Notes: a model not told the origin generated them from the letters alone. A DNA stretch of 64,000 nucleotides from Taibaiella sp965229095 (GCA_965229095.1 OZ245855.1:2480001-2544000); one strand, 5' to 3'; numbered from the stretch's first letter, positions 24,619 through 33,505 are shown. A program made the numbers and translations.

Positions 24619-26076
24619 CTACTCATAGCAGCCCATAGAAGGCGGGTTGCCCCTGGGTGCCCCATCAATATCGGCGGTAATCCCCGGTATAGCCTGGCCC
24701 GCATGTTTTGCCGGAGATGCGTCCTGCAGGTGATAATTATCTTTCGTATAATCCACGTACAAAGGGTCCTGGTTAAATTTGTTGCCGCTGCCACGTTCCA
24801 TAAAAGAAGGAAGCCCGTCTTTGGATTTCAGCAAACAGTAATTTACGGATACCAGGGCCTGGTTATCCGGCTTCCGGTCAAAGAACACCTCGTTTTCCAG
24901 GGAGCCGTACACAATACAGTTTTTAATATCGGCAGTCAGGGGAGCGCTCAGGTACTGGGTTTGGGAAATGGGATAGTAATTCAGCACGGCCATGCTTATA
25001 TTCTCCGTATGGGAAAGATAGGAGCTGCCATAGGTACCGATGGTACAATTGTAAAATTTGTAAAAGCCGCCCTGGAACAACATAACATTCTCGCCTCCGC
25101 ACTCTGTTATACGGCAATTTTCGGCATAGACATTGCTGTTGAAGGTCAAAATACCATAGCCTAATGAAGAACGGATTACCGAGTTGGTGATCCTCAGTTT
25201 GGGGGCATCACCCGGTATGGTATCCGGGTCGACTTGTACCGTAGCACCTAAAATCGAGCCCTCACCAAAGGGATTGGCCGTGGGTGCTCCTCCGTTCTTC
25301 AATACCGCATAATTGATTTCGTTGCCATAGCTTGTTTTGAGAAAATACAAGCCGCCCCATTGGCCGGGAATATCGATGTATGCACCTATCCAAACCAGCG
25401 GATCGAGCCGGTCGCCCTGGAATACCACGCTGTCGGTCTTGGTACCATTGATCTTTAAAGTGCCTGCCACGTAAAGGCGGGAATCACGGTGTACATAGAC
25501 CCTTACCCCCGCAGGAATAGTAAGTGTCTGGCCCGTATCCACCAAAGCATTCTGTATAATCACATAAGGCTTGTCGGTAAGCCAGGTTTGCGTTTGGAGC
25601 ACACTATCCCTTATGTAATGGGCATTCTGGCCGTAGGCGATAAAAGGTATGGAGAAATCCTGGCCGTTGAGGGTGGCCACCAGCTCATCGGTGCTCAGGA
25701 AAGGGTTGTTCTCGTTGGTAGGATCGATGGTTACTGCCGCAAAAACCCATACGCTGTCGTTGCCCGCTATTTCCACATCCTTGATCTCGGTGCCGGCAGT
25801 TCCGTTTACATTCAGCCGGTAAGGCGACTTGCTGCCCAGCTTCAGCCTTATGCTGCTTAATTTGATCTTCTCCTTCTGCTTGTTGAAAATGCGTATGCTG
25901 CGCGTAGCACTGCCTTGTGTGGTAAACACGGTATCGAACATCAAGGTATCCCTGGAAAACTCGACCCGCCCTCCCGAGTTCAGGAACTTATCCTTACGGC
26001 AGGAGGTAGACAAAGCAACAACCAGTATCAAAACGGAGACCGGTAATAACCAATGATGTATTTTTTTCAACTGCAT
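24619..26076 (-). CDS. Lipoprotein with right-handed parallel beta-helix (choice-of-anchor Q-like)
   Basis: 485 residues. Lipoprotein signal ending in LSTSC (Cys26). An Ig-like region (about 40-145) is followed by an extended segment of short parallel beta-helix coils with many Asn, Gly and aromatic residues (for example SRLYVAGTLKINGTKTDSVVFQG, YAENCRITECGGENVM, DIKNCIVYGSLENEVFF, each within one rung). The C-terminus ends in DIDGAPRGNPPSMGCYE, a signature of proteins with right-handed parallel beta-helix repeats. No catalytic residues can be assigned. Probably an outer-membrane surface lipoprotein that binds or processes polysaccharide (inference). Confidence 0.88.
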   Translation of the reverse strand: MQLKKIHHWLLPVSVLILVVALSTSCRKDKFLNSGGRVEFSRDTLMFDTVFTTQGSATRSIRIFNKQKEKIKLSSIRLKLGSKSPYRLNVNGTAGTEIKDVEIAGNDSVWVFAAVTIDPTNENNPFLSTDELVATLNGQDFSIPFIAYGQNAHYIRDSVLQTQTWLTDKPYVIIQNALVDTGQTLTIPAGVRVYVHRDSRLYVAGTLKINGTKTDSVVFQGDRLDPLVWIGAYIDIPGQWGGLYFLKTSYGNEINYAVLKNGGAPTANPFGEGSILGATVQVDPDTIPGDAPKLRITNSVIRSSLGYGILTFNSNVYAENCRITECGGENVMLFQGGFYKFYNCTIGTYGSSYLSHTENISMAVLNYYPISQTQYLSAPLTADIKNCIVYGSLENEVFFDRKPDNQALVSVNYCLLKSKDGLPSFMERGSGNKFNQDPLYVDYTKDNYHLQDASPAKHAGQAIPGITADIDGAPRGNPPSMGCYE

Positions 26077-26136
26077 AAATGCAAAAATGAGGTAAAAATA
26101 AATAACGGTGAAATATGGGCAAATAGTATATTACCC

Positions 26137-26172
26137 GAAAGCCCCCGGAATGTTGTCATTGCGGGGGCTTTC
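26137..26172. terminator. Hairpin after the sterol desaturase-type gene
   Basis: GAAAGCCCCCG and CGGGGGCTTTC form an 11-bp stem with a 14-nt loop just past the stop at 26185 on the minus strand. Confidence 0.7.
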
Positions 26173-26184
26173 AGGTATGTATCT

Positions 26185-27138
26185 TTAAGCAAGACTTTCC
26201 ATTACTACGGCCTCTTTCCCGGCCTGTTGCTGTAATGCCTTAATCTTTTCTTTTTCCTGCATGATCTTAACCGGGCTGCCGAAAATGAAGAACATTTTGC
26301 GCCTGAGACCCTTGGCTTTCCGCACATCCTGTATCATGTCCTTCACTTCATGAAAATTGATAAAGAAAGGATTGGCTTTATTTTCGATATTGGTGGTGAT
26401 CCCATAGATCACTTTTTCCCCTTCGGGCTCATAGGTATCCCAGATACGGTCCCAGAAGATAAAAGTCGCCCCGTAGTTCTTGTCGATATACTGCTCCTGC
26501 GAACCGTGATGTACCCTATGGTTCGAGGGGGTGGCAAAGATATATTCGATCCATTTCGGGCATTTGCGGATGTATTCGGTATGCACCCAGAACTGAAACA
26601 ATACAGCTATCTGGTAGGTGGCAAAAAATACGATGGGATGAAAGCCGATGAGGGCCAGGGGCAGGAAGAAAATGATCTTCAGGTGTTGTATCCAGCTCAG
26701 GCGGAAGGATACGGCCAGGTTATAATTTTCACCGCTGTGGTGTACTACGTGTGTCGCCCACCAGAAACGTTGTTCGTGAGAAATACGGTGCGCCCAATAG
26801 CTGCACATATCATAGATAACATAGCAGGGAAGGAAGGTCCACCAGTTGAGCTCCATACGCCAGGGCACCAGGTTGTACAAACCGACTACAGCATACAGCA
26901 TCACCACTTTGATCACTCCGCTGACTACCAGGTTGCCGATACCCACCAGTATGGAGCCTATCGTTTCTTTCTTTTCGTAATACTTGCGGTCCTGGAGGTA
27001 GGAAATCAGCATTTCCAGGGCAGAAAAAAGAACCATGGCAGGCACTGCCCATATTATCAGATTAGGTGCGTTTTTTTCCACTTCATGAATCAGGTCCATC
27101 GGTATTTTCTCCGCACCAAAAAGAGATAAAAATGTCAT
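26185..27138 (-). CDS. Sterol desaturase / fatty acid hydroxylase family membrane protein
   Basis: 317 residues, several membrane helices. The di-iron histidine boxes are all visible in order: HRISHE, HVVHHSG and, further on, NHRVHHGSQEQ, in the spacing of the fatty acid hydroxylase superfamily. Bacterial members hydroxylate or desaturate lipids at the inner membrane; the substrate here is unknown. The C-terminal 40 residues are basic and helical (KALQQQAGKEAVV). It is convergent with nothing on its 3' side and separate from recF upstream (114-bp gap). ATG at 27136-27138. Confidence 0.9.
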   Translation of the reverse strand: MTFLSLFGAEKIPMDLIHEVEKNAPNLIIWAVPAMVLFSALEMLISYLQDRKYYEKKETIGSILVGIGNLVVSGVIKVVMLYAVVGLYNLVPWRMELNWWTFLPCYVIYDMCSYWAHRISHEQRFWWATHVVHHSGENYNLAVSFRLSWIQHLKIIFFLPLALIGFHPIVFFATYQIAVLFQFWVHTEYIRKCPKWIEYIFATPSNHRVHHGSQEQYIDKNYGATFIFWDRIWDTYEPEGEKVIYGITTNIENKANPFFINFHEVKDMIQDVRKAKGLRRKMFFIFGSPVKIMQEKEKIKALQQQAGKEAVVMESLA

Positions 27139-27252
27139 CAGCGATTTTTTTATTCAATACAATCTACAACAATAATAAAGTTAGACCACTTGGCCTAGCG
27201 ATTCCCCGATTTTGTTTGTTATTTTTTATGCAAAAAGAACCTTATACAATGC

Positions 27253-28314
27253 TTAAAGCCGGATCAATTGCACATCATCATAGTACTTATTTACGGTTGG
27301 CAATAAGTCTTCTGCCGAAGTATGGGTCATGAATATCTGCGACAGGGAAAATTGCTGCAGCATCGCAAACAGACGCAGCAAACGCTTATGGTCGAGTTTT
27401 TCAAATATATCGTCCAGCAGCAAAAAAGGCTTTTTGCCCAGGCTTTGCATCCAGCCGATATGGGCCAGCTTCAGGCTGATGAGAAAAGATTTTTTTTGCC
27501 CTTGCGACGCATGTGATTTAAGGGCATTGCCTTCGATGGTAAACAGCCAGTCTTCGGTATGCGGTCCGGTAAGCGTCCGTTTGTATTCCATATCTCTTTG
27601 CCGCGAACGCTGCAGCAAGCTGAAAAGCTGCGCCGGTTCGGCACAACGCTTGTAATGCAGGCTTACCTGTTCTTTGCCCTCGCTTAAGGCAGCATAATAC
27701 TCCTGCACACGCGCGGGCAGGCTGGCCGATAGCTGTTCCCGCGCCTGTATGAGGTAGGCGCCATGCCTGGCCAATTGCTCGTCGTACACATCCAGTAGGC
27801 TGTGAACAGATTGCTGCGCGGGCATTTGCCTTAATAAAGCATTCCGTTGCAGGAGGTATTTCTGGTAGGACAATAATTGCTCCAGGTAAGCCGGGTCGCT
27901 TTGCGACAAAAGGCCGTCGACAAATTTACGCCGCAGCTCGCTGCCTTCGTTGATCAGCTCGATATCATCGGGAGCAATCATGACCGCCGTATATTTCCCG
28001 ATATGCTCGGTTACTTTTTCGTACAGTATCGCATCATGTTCTATCGTTTTCTTTCCCTCTTTCCACTTACAAACAATCTCTTCTGTATCGAAATGGCCTT
28101 CAACACGAAACCCGGAAGTATCGTGCTGCACATTGTTGATCTCCCTGCTCTGGAAATAACTTTTGGTATAGCACAGGTAATAAATGGCGTCGAGCAAATT
28201 GGTTTTGCCTACACCGTTAAGACCGGTAATGCCTATAACCTGCGATTCAAAACCGAAAGATTCAAATGTAAAGTTCCTGAATTGGGTAACCGATATTTTC
28301 CGTAAAAAAGACAA
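27253..28314 (-). CDS. recF: DNA replication and repair protein RecF
   Basis: 353 residues. Walker A GLNGVGKTN within the ITGLNGVGKTNLLDAIYYL block, ABC-type signature GPHTEDW region and SQGQKK, and Walker B FLLLDDIFEKLD. This SMC-like ATPase loads RecA onto gapped DNA. The likely start is TTG at 28312-28314 (LSFLRKISVTQFRNF); no ATG lies in frame upstream and the family N-terminus starts here. It is divergent from the pyruvate dehydrogenase gene with a 174-bp shared region. Confidence 0.95.
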   Translation of the reverse strand: MSFLRKISVTQFRNFTFESFGFESQVIGITGLNGVGKTNLLDAIYYLCYTKSYFQSREINNVQHDTSGFRVEGHFDTEEIVCKWKEGKKTIEHDAILYEKVTEHIGKYTAVMIAPDDIELINEGSELRRKFVDGLLSQSDPAYLEQLLSYQKYLLQRNALLRQMPAQQSVHSLLDVYDEQLARHGAYLIQAREQLSASLPARVQEYYAALSEGKEQVSLHYKRCAEPAQLFSLLQRSRQRDMEYKRTLTGPHTEDWLFTIEGNALKSHASQGQKKSFLISLKLAHIGWMQSLGKKPFLLLDDIFEKLDHKRLLRLFAMLQQFSLSQIFMTHTSAEDLLPTVNKYYDDVQLIRL

Positions 28315-28488
28315 CAGCGATAGAATTGGTTCTTTGTAACGATAAGGGTGGCTTTACCCGAAAATCATCATGATATAGATCAATAACGGAGCCGTAAATA
28401 CAGCCTTGCAGGATTGTGCCAGTATTTTTCCTTCCCGGCCGGGCATTTCTGCAAAGTTTTTATATTTTCGCACAAAAATAGTTAAACT

Positions 28489-29481
28489 GTGCAAACACAA
28501 TTCGGAAAAGAAATTTATCTGCAATGGTATGAGAGCATGTTGCTTCAGCGCCGTTTTGAGGAGAAAGCAGGACAGTTATACGGCATGCAAAAAATCCGCG
28601 GATTTTGCCATTTATATATAGGACAAGAAGCGGTATCGGCGGGCATTATCTCAGCGATACGCGAAGACGATAATATGATCACGGCTTACCGCGATCATGG
28701 CCTGGCTATTGCCAAAGGTATAAGCGCCAATGCTTGTATGGCCGAGCTGTATGCCAAAGCAACCGGCTGTACCGGTGGTAAAGGCGGTTCTATGCACTTC
28801 TTCTCCAAAGAGAAACGCTTCTTTGGCGGACATGGTATCGTAGGTGGCCAGATAGGTCTGGGTGCCGGTATCGCCTTTGCTGACCAGTATAACGATAATG
28901 ACAGGATCACGATCTGTATGTTTGGCGACGGCGCTGCCCGCCAGGGTATGCTGCACGAAACCTTCAATATGGCGGTGCTGTGGCAGCTTCCGGTTATTTT
29001 TATTTGTGAAAATAACCATTACGCCATGGGTACTTCGGTAGAACGTACTTCCAAAGTACTCGACATCTATCGCCTCGCCGATGCTTATGATATGCCGGGC
29101 GATTCGGTAGATGGTATGGACCCCGAAGCCGTTCACGTGGCCATAGAACGCGCTGCAAAACGCGCCAGGGAAAAAGGCGGCCCTACTTTCCTGGAGATCA
29201 AAACGTACCGCTATCGCGGCCACTCCATGAGTGATCCTGCTAAATACCGCTCCAAAGAAGAGGTAGAAGAGTACAAAGAGCAGGACCCCATCGAAAGGAC
29301 CCTGGCCAAGATCAAAGAAAACAACTGGGCTACGGAAGAGGAAATTGAAGCCATCAACGAAAAGGTAAAAGAGGAAGTGGAAGAATCGGTACGGTTTGCG
29401 GAAGAAAGCCCCTACCCCGACGATGCTGCTTTGTATGAAGACATTTATGTACAGGCCGACTATCCTTTTATCAAAGATTAG
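28489..29481 (+). CDS. pdhA: Pyruvate dehydrogenase E1 component subunit alpha
   Basis: 330 residues from GTG 28489 (the family N-terminus fits; no ATG is available). Thiamine diphosphate motif GDGAARQGMLHETFNMAVL...ICENNHYAMGTS (GDG...NN), the RFEEKAGQLYGMQKIRGFCHLYIGQEA block that marks the PdhA type, and a phosphorylation-loop-like YRYRGHSMSDPAKYRS segment. It decarboxylates pyruvate together with a beta subunit, whose gene is not adjacent here. A second, fused E1 for other 2-oxoacids sits at 46373. The unusual tail is Glu-rich (EEVEESVRFAEESPYPDD). Confidence 0.93.
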   Translation: MQTQFGKEIYLQWYESMLLQRRFEEKAGQLYGMQKIRGFCHLYIGQEAVSAGIISAIREDDNMITAYRDHGLAIAKGISANACMAELYAKATGCTGGKGGSMHFFSKEKRFFGGHGIVGGQIGLGAGIAFADQYNDNDRITICMFGDGAARQGMLHETFNMAVLWQLPVIFICENNHYAMGTSVERTSKVLDIYRLADAYDMPGDSVDGMDPEAVHVAIERAAKRAREKGGPTFLEIKTYRYRGHSMSDPAKYRSKEEVEEYKEQDPIERTLAKIKENNWATEEEIEAINEKVKEEVEESVRFAEESPYPDDAALYEDIYVQADYPFIKD

Positions 29482-29585
29482 CATGTATAATTGCATTGTT
29501 TTTAAGCTAAACAGCCCTGATTATATCCAATAACGAAGATCATATTTTATTTAACCGCGGTAAACGATTCCTTTTTGTGCTTTCC

Positions 29586-29615
29586 TTGACAAATTGAGAA
29601 AATATTTTACCTTTG
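29586..29615 (+). promoter_or_regulatory. Bacteroidetes promoter of the TPR protein gene
   Basis: TTG (29586-29588), a 19-nt spacer and TACCTTTG (29608-29615), an exact TTG-N19-TAnnTTTG promoter, 31 bp before the ATG. Confidence 0.75.
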
Positions 29616-29646
29616 CGTTCAATTTATATTTATTTTATTTCCAATA

Positions 29647-30351
29647 ATGGCAAATACTACCAGAACGAATCCAGGCGAAGCCCAGGTTGTAAAAGAAAAT
29701 GAGGGAACAGATTCCTTAAGAAAAATGCAGTCTTCCTTTGAGAAAAACCAAAAAGTGATCGTCGGCGCTATTGTGGCCGTAGTGGTACTGGTAGGTGGTT
29801 TCTTCGGTTACAAGCAATTCATTCAAAAACCGAACGAAGAGAAAGCTGCCGCCGCCCTGTTCAGCGCCGAACGTTGGTTTGAAGTTGATTCCCTGAACCT
29901 GACCCTGAATGGAGATCCGCAGCATCCGGGCGCTTTATCGGTGATCAAAAAATATGATGGCACCAAAGCAGGTAACCTGGCCCGCTATTATGCCGGCATG
30001 AGCTACCTGCGTACCGGTGACGCCAAAAATGCCATTACTCATCTTGAAAAATTTGACGGTAAAGGTACTCCGCTGGAATATCTTGCTTACGGCGCTCTGG
30101 GTGATGCTTATATGGAAACCAATAACAATGCCAAGGGTATCGAAATGTACAAAAAAGCAGCCGGCAACGAAAAAGATAATTTTGTTTCCCCGCTGTACCT
30201 TTTCCGTGCCGGACTCGCCAGCGAACTGGCAGGAAAAGCGGATGATGCTAAAAAGATATACCTGGATATCAAATCCAAATATCCTTACAGCCAACAAGCC
30301 CGCGATATCGATAAGTACCTGGCCCGCCTGGGTGAACTGACTATTGATTGA
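29647..30351 (+). CDS. Membrane-anchored tetratricopeptide repeat protein (YfgM-like)
   Basis: 234 residues. A cytoplasmic N-terminus of about 36 residues is followed by one membrane helix (VIVGAIVAVVVLVGGFFGY) and a periplasmic region with three to four TPR-like units (LARYYAGMSYLRTGDAKNAITHLEKF; AYGALGDAYMETNNNAKGIEMYKKAAG; YLFRAGLASELAGKADDAKKIYLDI), each quoted within one repeat. This matches the YfgM/ancillary SecYEG-associated TPR architecture. It probably assists folding or complex assembly of exported proteins (inference). Monocistronic: clear promoter upstream, strong terminator downstream. Confidence 0.9.
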   Translation: MANTTRTNPGEAQVVKENEGTDSLRKMQSSFEKNQKVIVGAIVAVVVLVGGFFGYKQFIQKPNEEKAAAALFSAERWFEVDSLNLTLNGDPQHPGALSVIKKYDGTKAGNLARYYAGMSYLRTGDAKNAITHLEKFDGKGTPLEYLAYGALGDAYMETNNNAKGIEMYKKAAGNEKDNFVSPLYLFRAGLASELAGKADDAKKIYLDIKSKYPYSQQARDIDKYLARLGELTID

Positions 30352-30369
30352 TCCTTTGCCTTTGATATA

Positions 30370-30400
30370 AAAATACCCGCCCTCTCAGGGCGGGTATTTT
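30370..30400. terminator. Terminator after TPR gene
   Basis: AAAATACCCGCCCT and AGGGCGGGTATTTT form a perfect 14-bp stem with loop CTC. Confidence 0.9.
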
Positions 30401-30467
30401 GTTTTGGAGTATTGATCCGATTATTTACAGACCATTTACAGACCTTACATCGGCATTCTAAGCGATG

Positions 30468-30944
30468 TCATTTTTTATTGAGTATGAAAAGCAGGTCCGC
30501 CTTCTGGCGTTTTACCCTTTCTACCTTTCGTTTCAGCTCCTTTTCAATAATTGGCCTGATCGTATTTATTTGCAGCTCCGTAGCAGCATCCGGCGATAGA
30601 TGCACAGCATCGATTTTTTCTACTAATATCAGGTCGCCATTGGCAAACAGGGCAGGATCGCTTCCCAGGTGGATCAGCGAATCCCGTCCTTTTTGCAGTA
30701 CACGACTGAAAGCTGCACCATAGCGATCGAAGTTTTGCGGTCCGCGCAGAAAACGGAAAATATAATCCCGGCTGCCGGAAAAACATAAGGCATACAGGTC
30801 GCTGCTATCCGGCAAAGGATCATCCTGGAAAAAATAAGGTTCCTTTCCCTCTGGGAGAGATCGTGACCTATTCTCAAAGTATAGGATCACCAGCACTACC
30901 GCCAGTAAGGCAATGGTCGCTATCAATCTTGCTCGAGCACCCAT
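30468..30944 (-). CDS. Membrane-anchored protein overlapping the amidase gene; possible immunity protein
   Basis: 158 residues. One N-terminal membrane helix (RLIATIALLAVVLVILYF) would place the remaining 130 residues in the periplasm. That domain is mixed helical with a charged C-terminal coiled-coil-like stretch (IIEKELKRKVERVKRQKADLLF). No family is recognised. Its ATG lies inside the amidase gene, giving a 22-bp overlap, so the two are almost certainly translated together. Small envelope-located proteins directly after peptidoglycan amidase toxins are commonly immunity proteins; that role here is inference from position and topology. Last gene of the three-gene unit that starts at 33361. 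Confidence 0.75.
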   Translation of the reverse strand: MGARARLIATIALLAVVLVILYFENRSRSLPEGKEPYFFQDDPLPDSSDLYALCFSGSRDYIFRFLRGPQNFDRYGAAFSRVLQKGRDSLIHLGSDPALFANGDLILVEKIDAVHLSPDAATELQINTIRPIIEKELKRKVERVKRQKADLLFILNKK

Positions 30945-31582
30945 ACGTACAAATCAAATTCAACATCCAAATTACTCTTTAAATAAGGATCCAGGTCAGC
31001 CCCGTCATAGCTGAAGAGGCTCAGATCCCAGGCACCATCCTCATACAACAAATCGACATGGCCTGTAGCGCCATATTTATCCGGCTTGCCGGCAACCAGA
31101 CCTACGATTCCGCGCATATCATCGGAAAGATGTATTTTATCGATCGCCTCGTTGATTTTTCCTTCGGTATCCAATTTTCTGAAAGGGCCGTAAGTAGGCT
31201 TTTCTATCAGACAAAGGTAATTAACCATGCTGGCAGCATCCAGGATATAATTTTTGTTGGGATTGGCCGGATTATTCTGCGTTCTGACATTTCCGGGGGT
31301 ATACTTCCCATTGGGAATGTTATACCCGGCAGCATTGAGCGCCCAGGATAATTTTATTGCACAAGTATTCGTCGGAGGCGTTGTGTTACGCAAATAAGCC
31401 AGACATGATTCCGAGTCAAGAATGCCCTGTCCGTCTTTCTTATATGCTGATTCTATCTTTGAATAGGAGTAGTCTGTGACTTTTATTTTTTTATAATCCT
31501 CGCCGCCACCGGGTTCCGGATCGGGTGCAAATAATGCATCCGTACTTGTTATGGCCTCCCATTCTTGTTTCCAATTGATCAT
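30923..31582 (-). CDS. Tae4-like peptidoglycan amidase
   Basis: 219 residues without signal peptide. The region NTCAIKLSWALNAAGYNIP (catalytic Cys74) and the segment GATGHVDLLYEDG (His175, Asp177) reproduce the C-A-x-(R/K)-(L/M/V)-S-x-A-L-N and G-H-(I/V)-D-L motifs of the type VI amidase effector 4 family, whose members cleave the D-Glu/mDAP bond of peptidoglycan. The N-terminal 70 residues include a flexible Pro/Gly linker (APDPEPGGG). It lies 18 bp after the 586-residue protein gene and overlaps the next gene by 22 bp. No T6SS gene is in the window, so how it leaves the cell is open. Family assignment rests on motif reading and is good, not certain. Confidence 0.8.
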   Translation of the reverse strand: MINWKQEWEAITSTDALFAPDPEPGGGEDYKKIKVTDYSYSKIESAYKKDGQGILDSESCLAYLRNTTPPTNTCAIKLSWALNAAGYNIPNGKYTPGNVRTQNNPANPNKNYILDAASMVNYLCLIEKPTYGPFRKLDTEGKINEAIDKIHLSDDMRGIVGLVAGKPDKYGATGHVDLLYEDGAWDLSLFSYDGADLDPYLKSNLDVEFDLYVWVLEQD

Positions 31583-31600
31583 TTATTTTCATTTTAATGG

Positions 31601-33361
31601 CTATGAAATAATTTGTGTCTGAGGTGTATCACAGCAACTGCCAAAGATCCTCTTGTACAGTTCTGCTCTTTTCAGCGGATCGTCAAGGCTTTCCACCAGT
31701 TCCAGCCGTTGCAGCTCTTCCAGGTTCTTTAGTTGCTCGCTTATAGCCATGGCATCCTGTGCTTTCATATTAAAGCAATCCAACGCTTCGCCCTGGCCAA
31801 GCACCGCATCGGCCACTACCGAAGAAGTACGCAAGGTATGTGTGGCTACCTTGAGGATAGGATTTTTTGTTTTGATCGAAAAGCCCGTTTCCTCATTGAC
31901 CACATATTCGTCCTCTATATTTTTACGGATACGCCAGAAACTTTCTGTTTCCTCCAGATCCAGGCAGCTTCCTACCGCGTATTCTACATGCTCGATATAA
32001 TCTATAGGTTTATCCAGGTAATTGAAAACAGTGCAGTAAGGCTTGAGCAATGTCTGGCGGACTACATCGATATGCTCAGGAAGCACGGTAGCTTCGAGCA
32101 GGCTGTCCAGCTCTTCAAGCTCTACTACCTGGAGGCTTTCGGTATAGCCATTGCAAAAGGCAAAGCGGACATTGCTTAGCGTAGTGATGGAGATATATTG
32201 CTGCAACAGCTGCCGGAATACGAAATTAAGCACCCGGCTTTTGTTGTAATTGGTGATTTCCCGTACGATGCTTTCTTCTTCACCTTCTTTAAAGCTGTTG
32301 GTGCTGGAAGTGTTGATATCGATCTGGCGGTTGCTGTTGCTGGTTTGTACATGCTTGTCCAGCGCCCGGTTTACCGATTTTACATTAGCCGTGCGGGTAG
32401 CAGAAAAGGAAGAGCCTGAAGCAGAAGAAGAGCCCCACTCATAACCGCCATTGACGCCGATATTAACGATACCGAAGAGCGATACGCCCACACTACCGCC
32501 TACCTTACCGTTACGGGTTTTGGTTTCAGAAGAGGAAGTATTCGAGGTACTGCTATCGCTCAGCCCTGTTTCCTGTTCCAGCAGCTTCTCCAACTCATTG
32601 GTGCTGCTTTCGCTGAAGCTGTCCAGCACGTTCTCGGAATAAGATTTCGTAACAGAGCTCTCTTTATAGGTCTTTACCGAAATGGTCGTCTTTTCGCCGG
32701 GCAATAAGGAAAAGGTCTTGATCGAGCGACCAGCGCCATAGTCGCCCAGGTAGGAGCAGGTAGTGTATTCTTCGATCACGGCAAAATACGGCACCGCTTT
32801 TACCGGCTGCCGTACATAAGTGACCTTGGTCTCATAACCGCCCAGCTTTTCGATCACACAGGGCCGAAGACCTTGTTGCGCAATACGCGTAAGCTGCACT
32901 TCATTCAAAGCATTCGTCTTTTCCATGATACGGGGAGCTGTGGCAGGAACAGAACTTTCCACCTGCAGGAAAGAGGCAAGACTTACTGCTTTCAGATCGC
33001 TGTCCTTCAAGCTTATGTGTTTGCGCAACAATTCGGCTTGGGGTAATATCATATCATCAGTCCGCTGAAGCTGTATTGCTTCGGCAAATCGCTGCTGCAA
33101 AACTTTGGGCTCAGTCTTTTGCACTATTTCGAAATAATTGCCGGGAGGCGCTACTTTAGTTTCTGGTTTAAATACTTCACTTCTTATCCCTTTCACCGCT
33201 TGGGTTCCATACATAGTAAAGCAGGCGCTTTGGGGAATGCTGTAATTCAGCACCGGTGCTTTTCCTGTGCCCAGCTTAATAAAGGGCTCCTTCGGATTGC
33301 AACTCTCTTCGCTAAGGGTTTGCTTCAGCTTCTTCAGGGTATCAATTGATTTGTCCAGCAT
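31601..33361 (-). CDS. 586-residue Ser/Gly-rich protein of unknown family, amidase partner
   Basis: 586 residues, no signal peptide. N-terminal 150 residues helical and charged. A beta-rich core starts near residue 165 (PCVIEKLGGYETKVTYVRQP, FAVIEEYTTCSYLGDYGAGRSIKTF). Residues about 225-375 are strikingly rich in Ser/Thr with alternating polar and hydrophobic residues, and enclose a Gly-rich hydrophobic hairpin (KVGGSVGVSLFGIVNIGVNGG, about 286-306) flanked by GSSSASGSSFSATRT. This pattern resembles the membrane-inserting beta hairpin of pore-forming toxins, but I recognise no named family. The C-terminal 180 residues are helical with several Cys. First gene of a unit with the Tae4-like amidase (18 bp downstream). 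It has a well-formed promoter. Confidence 0.85.
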   Translation of the reverse strand: MLDKSIDTLKKLKQTLSEESCNPKEPFIKLGTGKAPVLNYSIPQSACFTMYGTQAVKGIRSEVFKPETKVAPPGNYFEIVQKTEPKVLQQRFAEAIQLQRTDDMILPQAELLRKHISLKDSDLKAVSLASFLQVESSVPATAPRIMEKTNALNEVQLTRIAQQGLRPCVIEKLGGYETKVTYVRQPVKAVPYFAVIEEYTTCSYLGDYGAGRSIKTFSLLPGEKTTISVKTYKESSVTKSYSENVLDSFSESSTNELEKLLEQETGLSDSSTSNTSSSETKTRNGKVGGSVGVSLFGIVNIGVNGGYEWGSSSASGSSFSATRTANVKSVNRALDKHVQTSNSNRQIDINTSSTNSFKEGEEESIVREITNYNKSRVLNFVFRQLLQQYISITTLSNVRFAFCNGYTESLQVVELEELDSLLEATVLPEHIDVVRQTLLKPYCTVFNYLDKPIDYIEHVEYAVGSCLDLEETESFWRIRKNIEDEYVVNEETGFSIKTKNPILKVATHTLRTSSVVADAVLGQGEALDCFNMKAQDAMAISEQLKNLEELQRLELVESLDDPLKRAELYKRIFGSCCDTPQTQIIS

Positions 33362-33404
33362 GGGGAATTATTTTTAGGGTTAAAATAAATACATAAAATA
33401 TTAC

Positions 33405-33434
33405 CAAAAATAATAAAATACATAAAATAACCAA
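33405..33434 (-). promoter_or_regulatory. Promoter of the 586-aa/amidase/membrane-protein unit
   Basis: Minus strand: TTG (33432-33434), a 19-nt spacer and TATTTTTG (33405-33412), an exact TTG-N19-TAnnTTTG promoter, 44 bp upstream of the ATG. The surrounding 90 bp are strongly AT-rich. Confidence 0.75.
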
Positions 33435-33505
33435 AAAGAAAATTTCATTTGAACGTACAATTTCTCTTTATGAGGCGTCAGCAGGCGAATGGTGTATCTT
33501 AAAAG

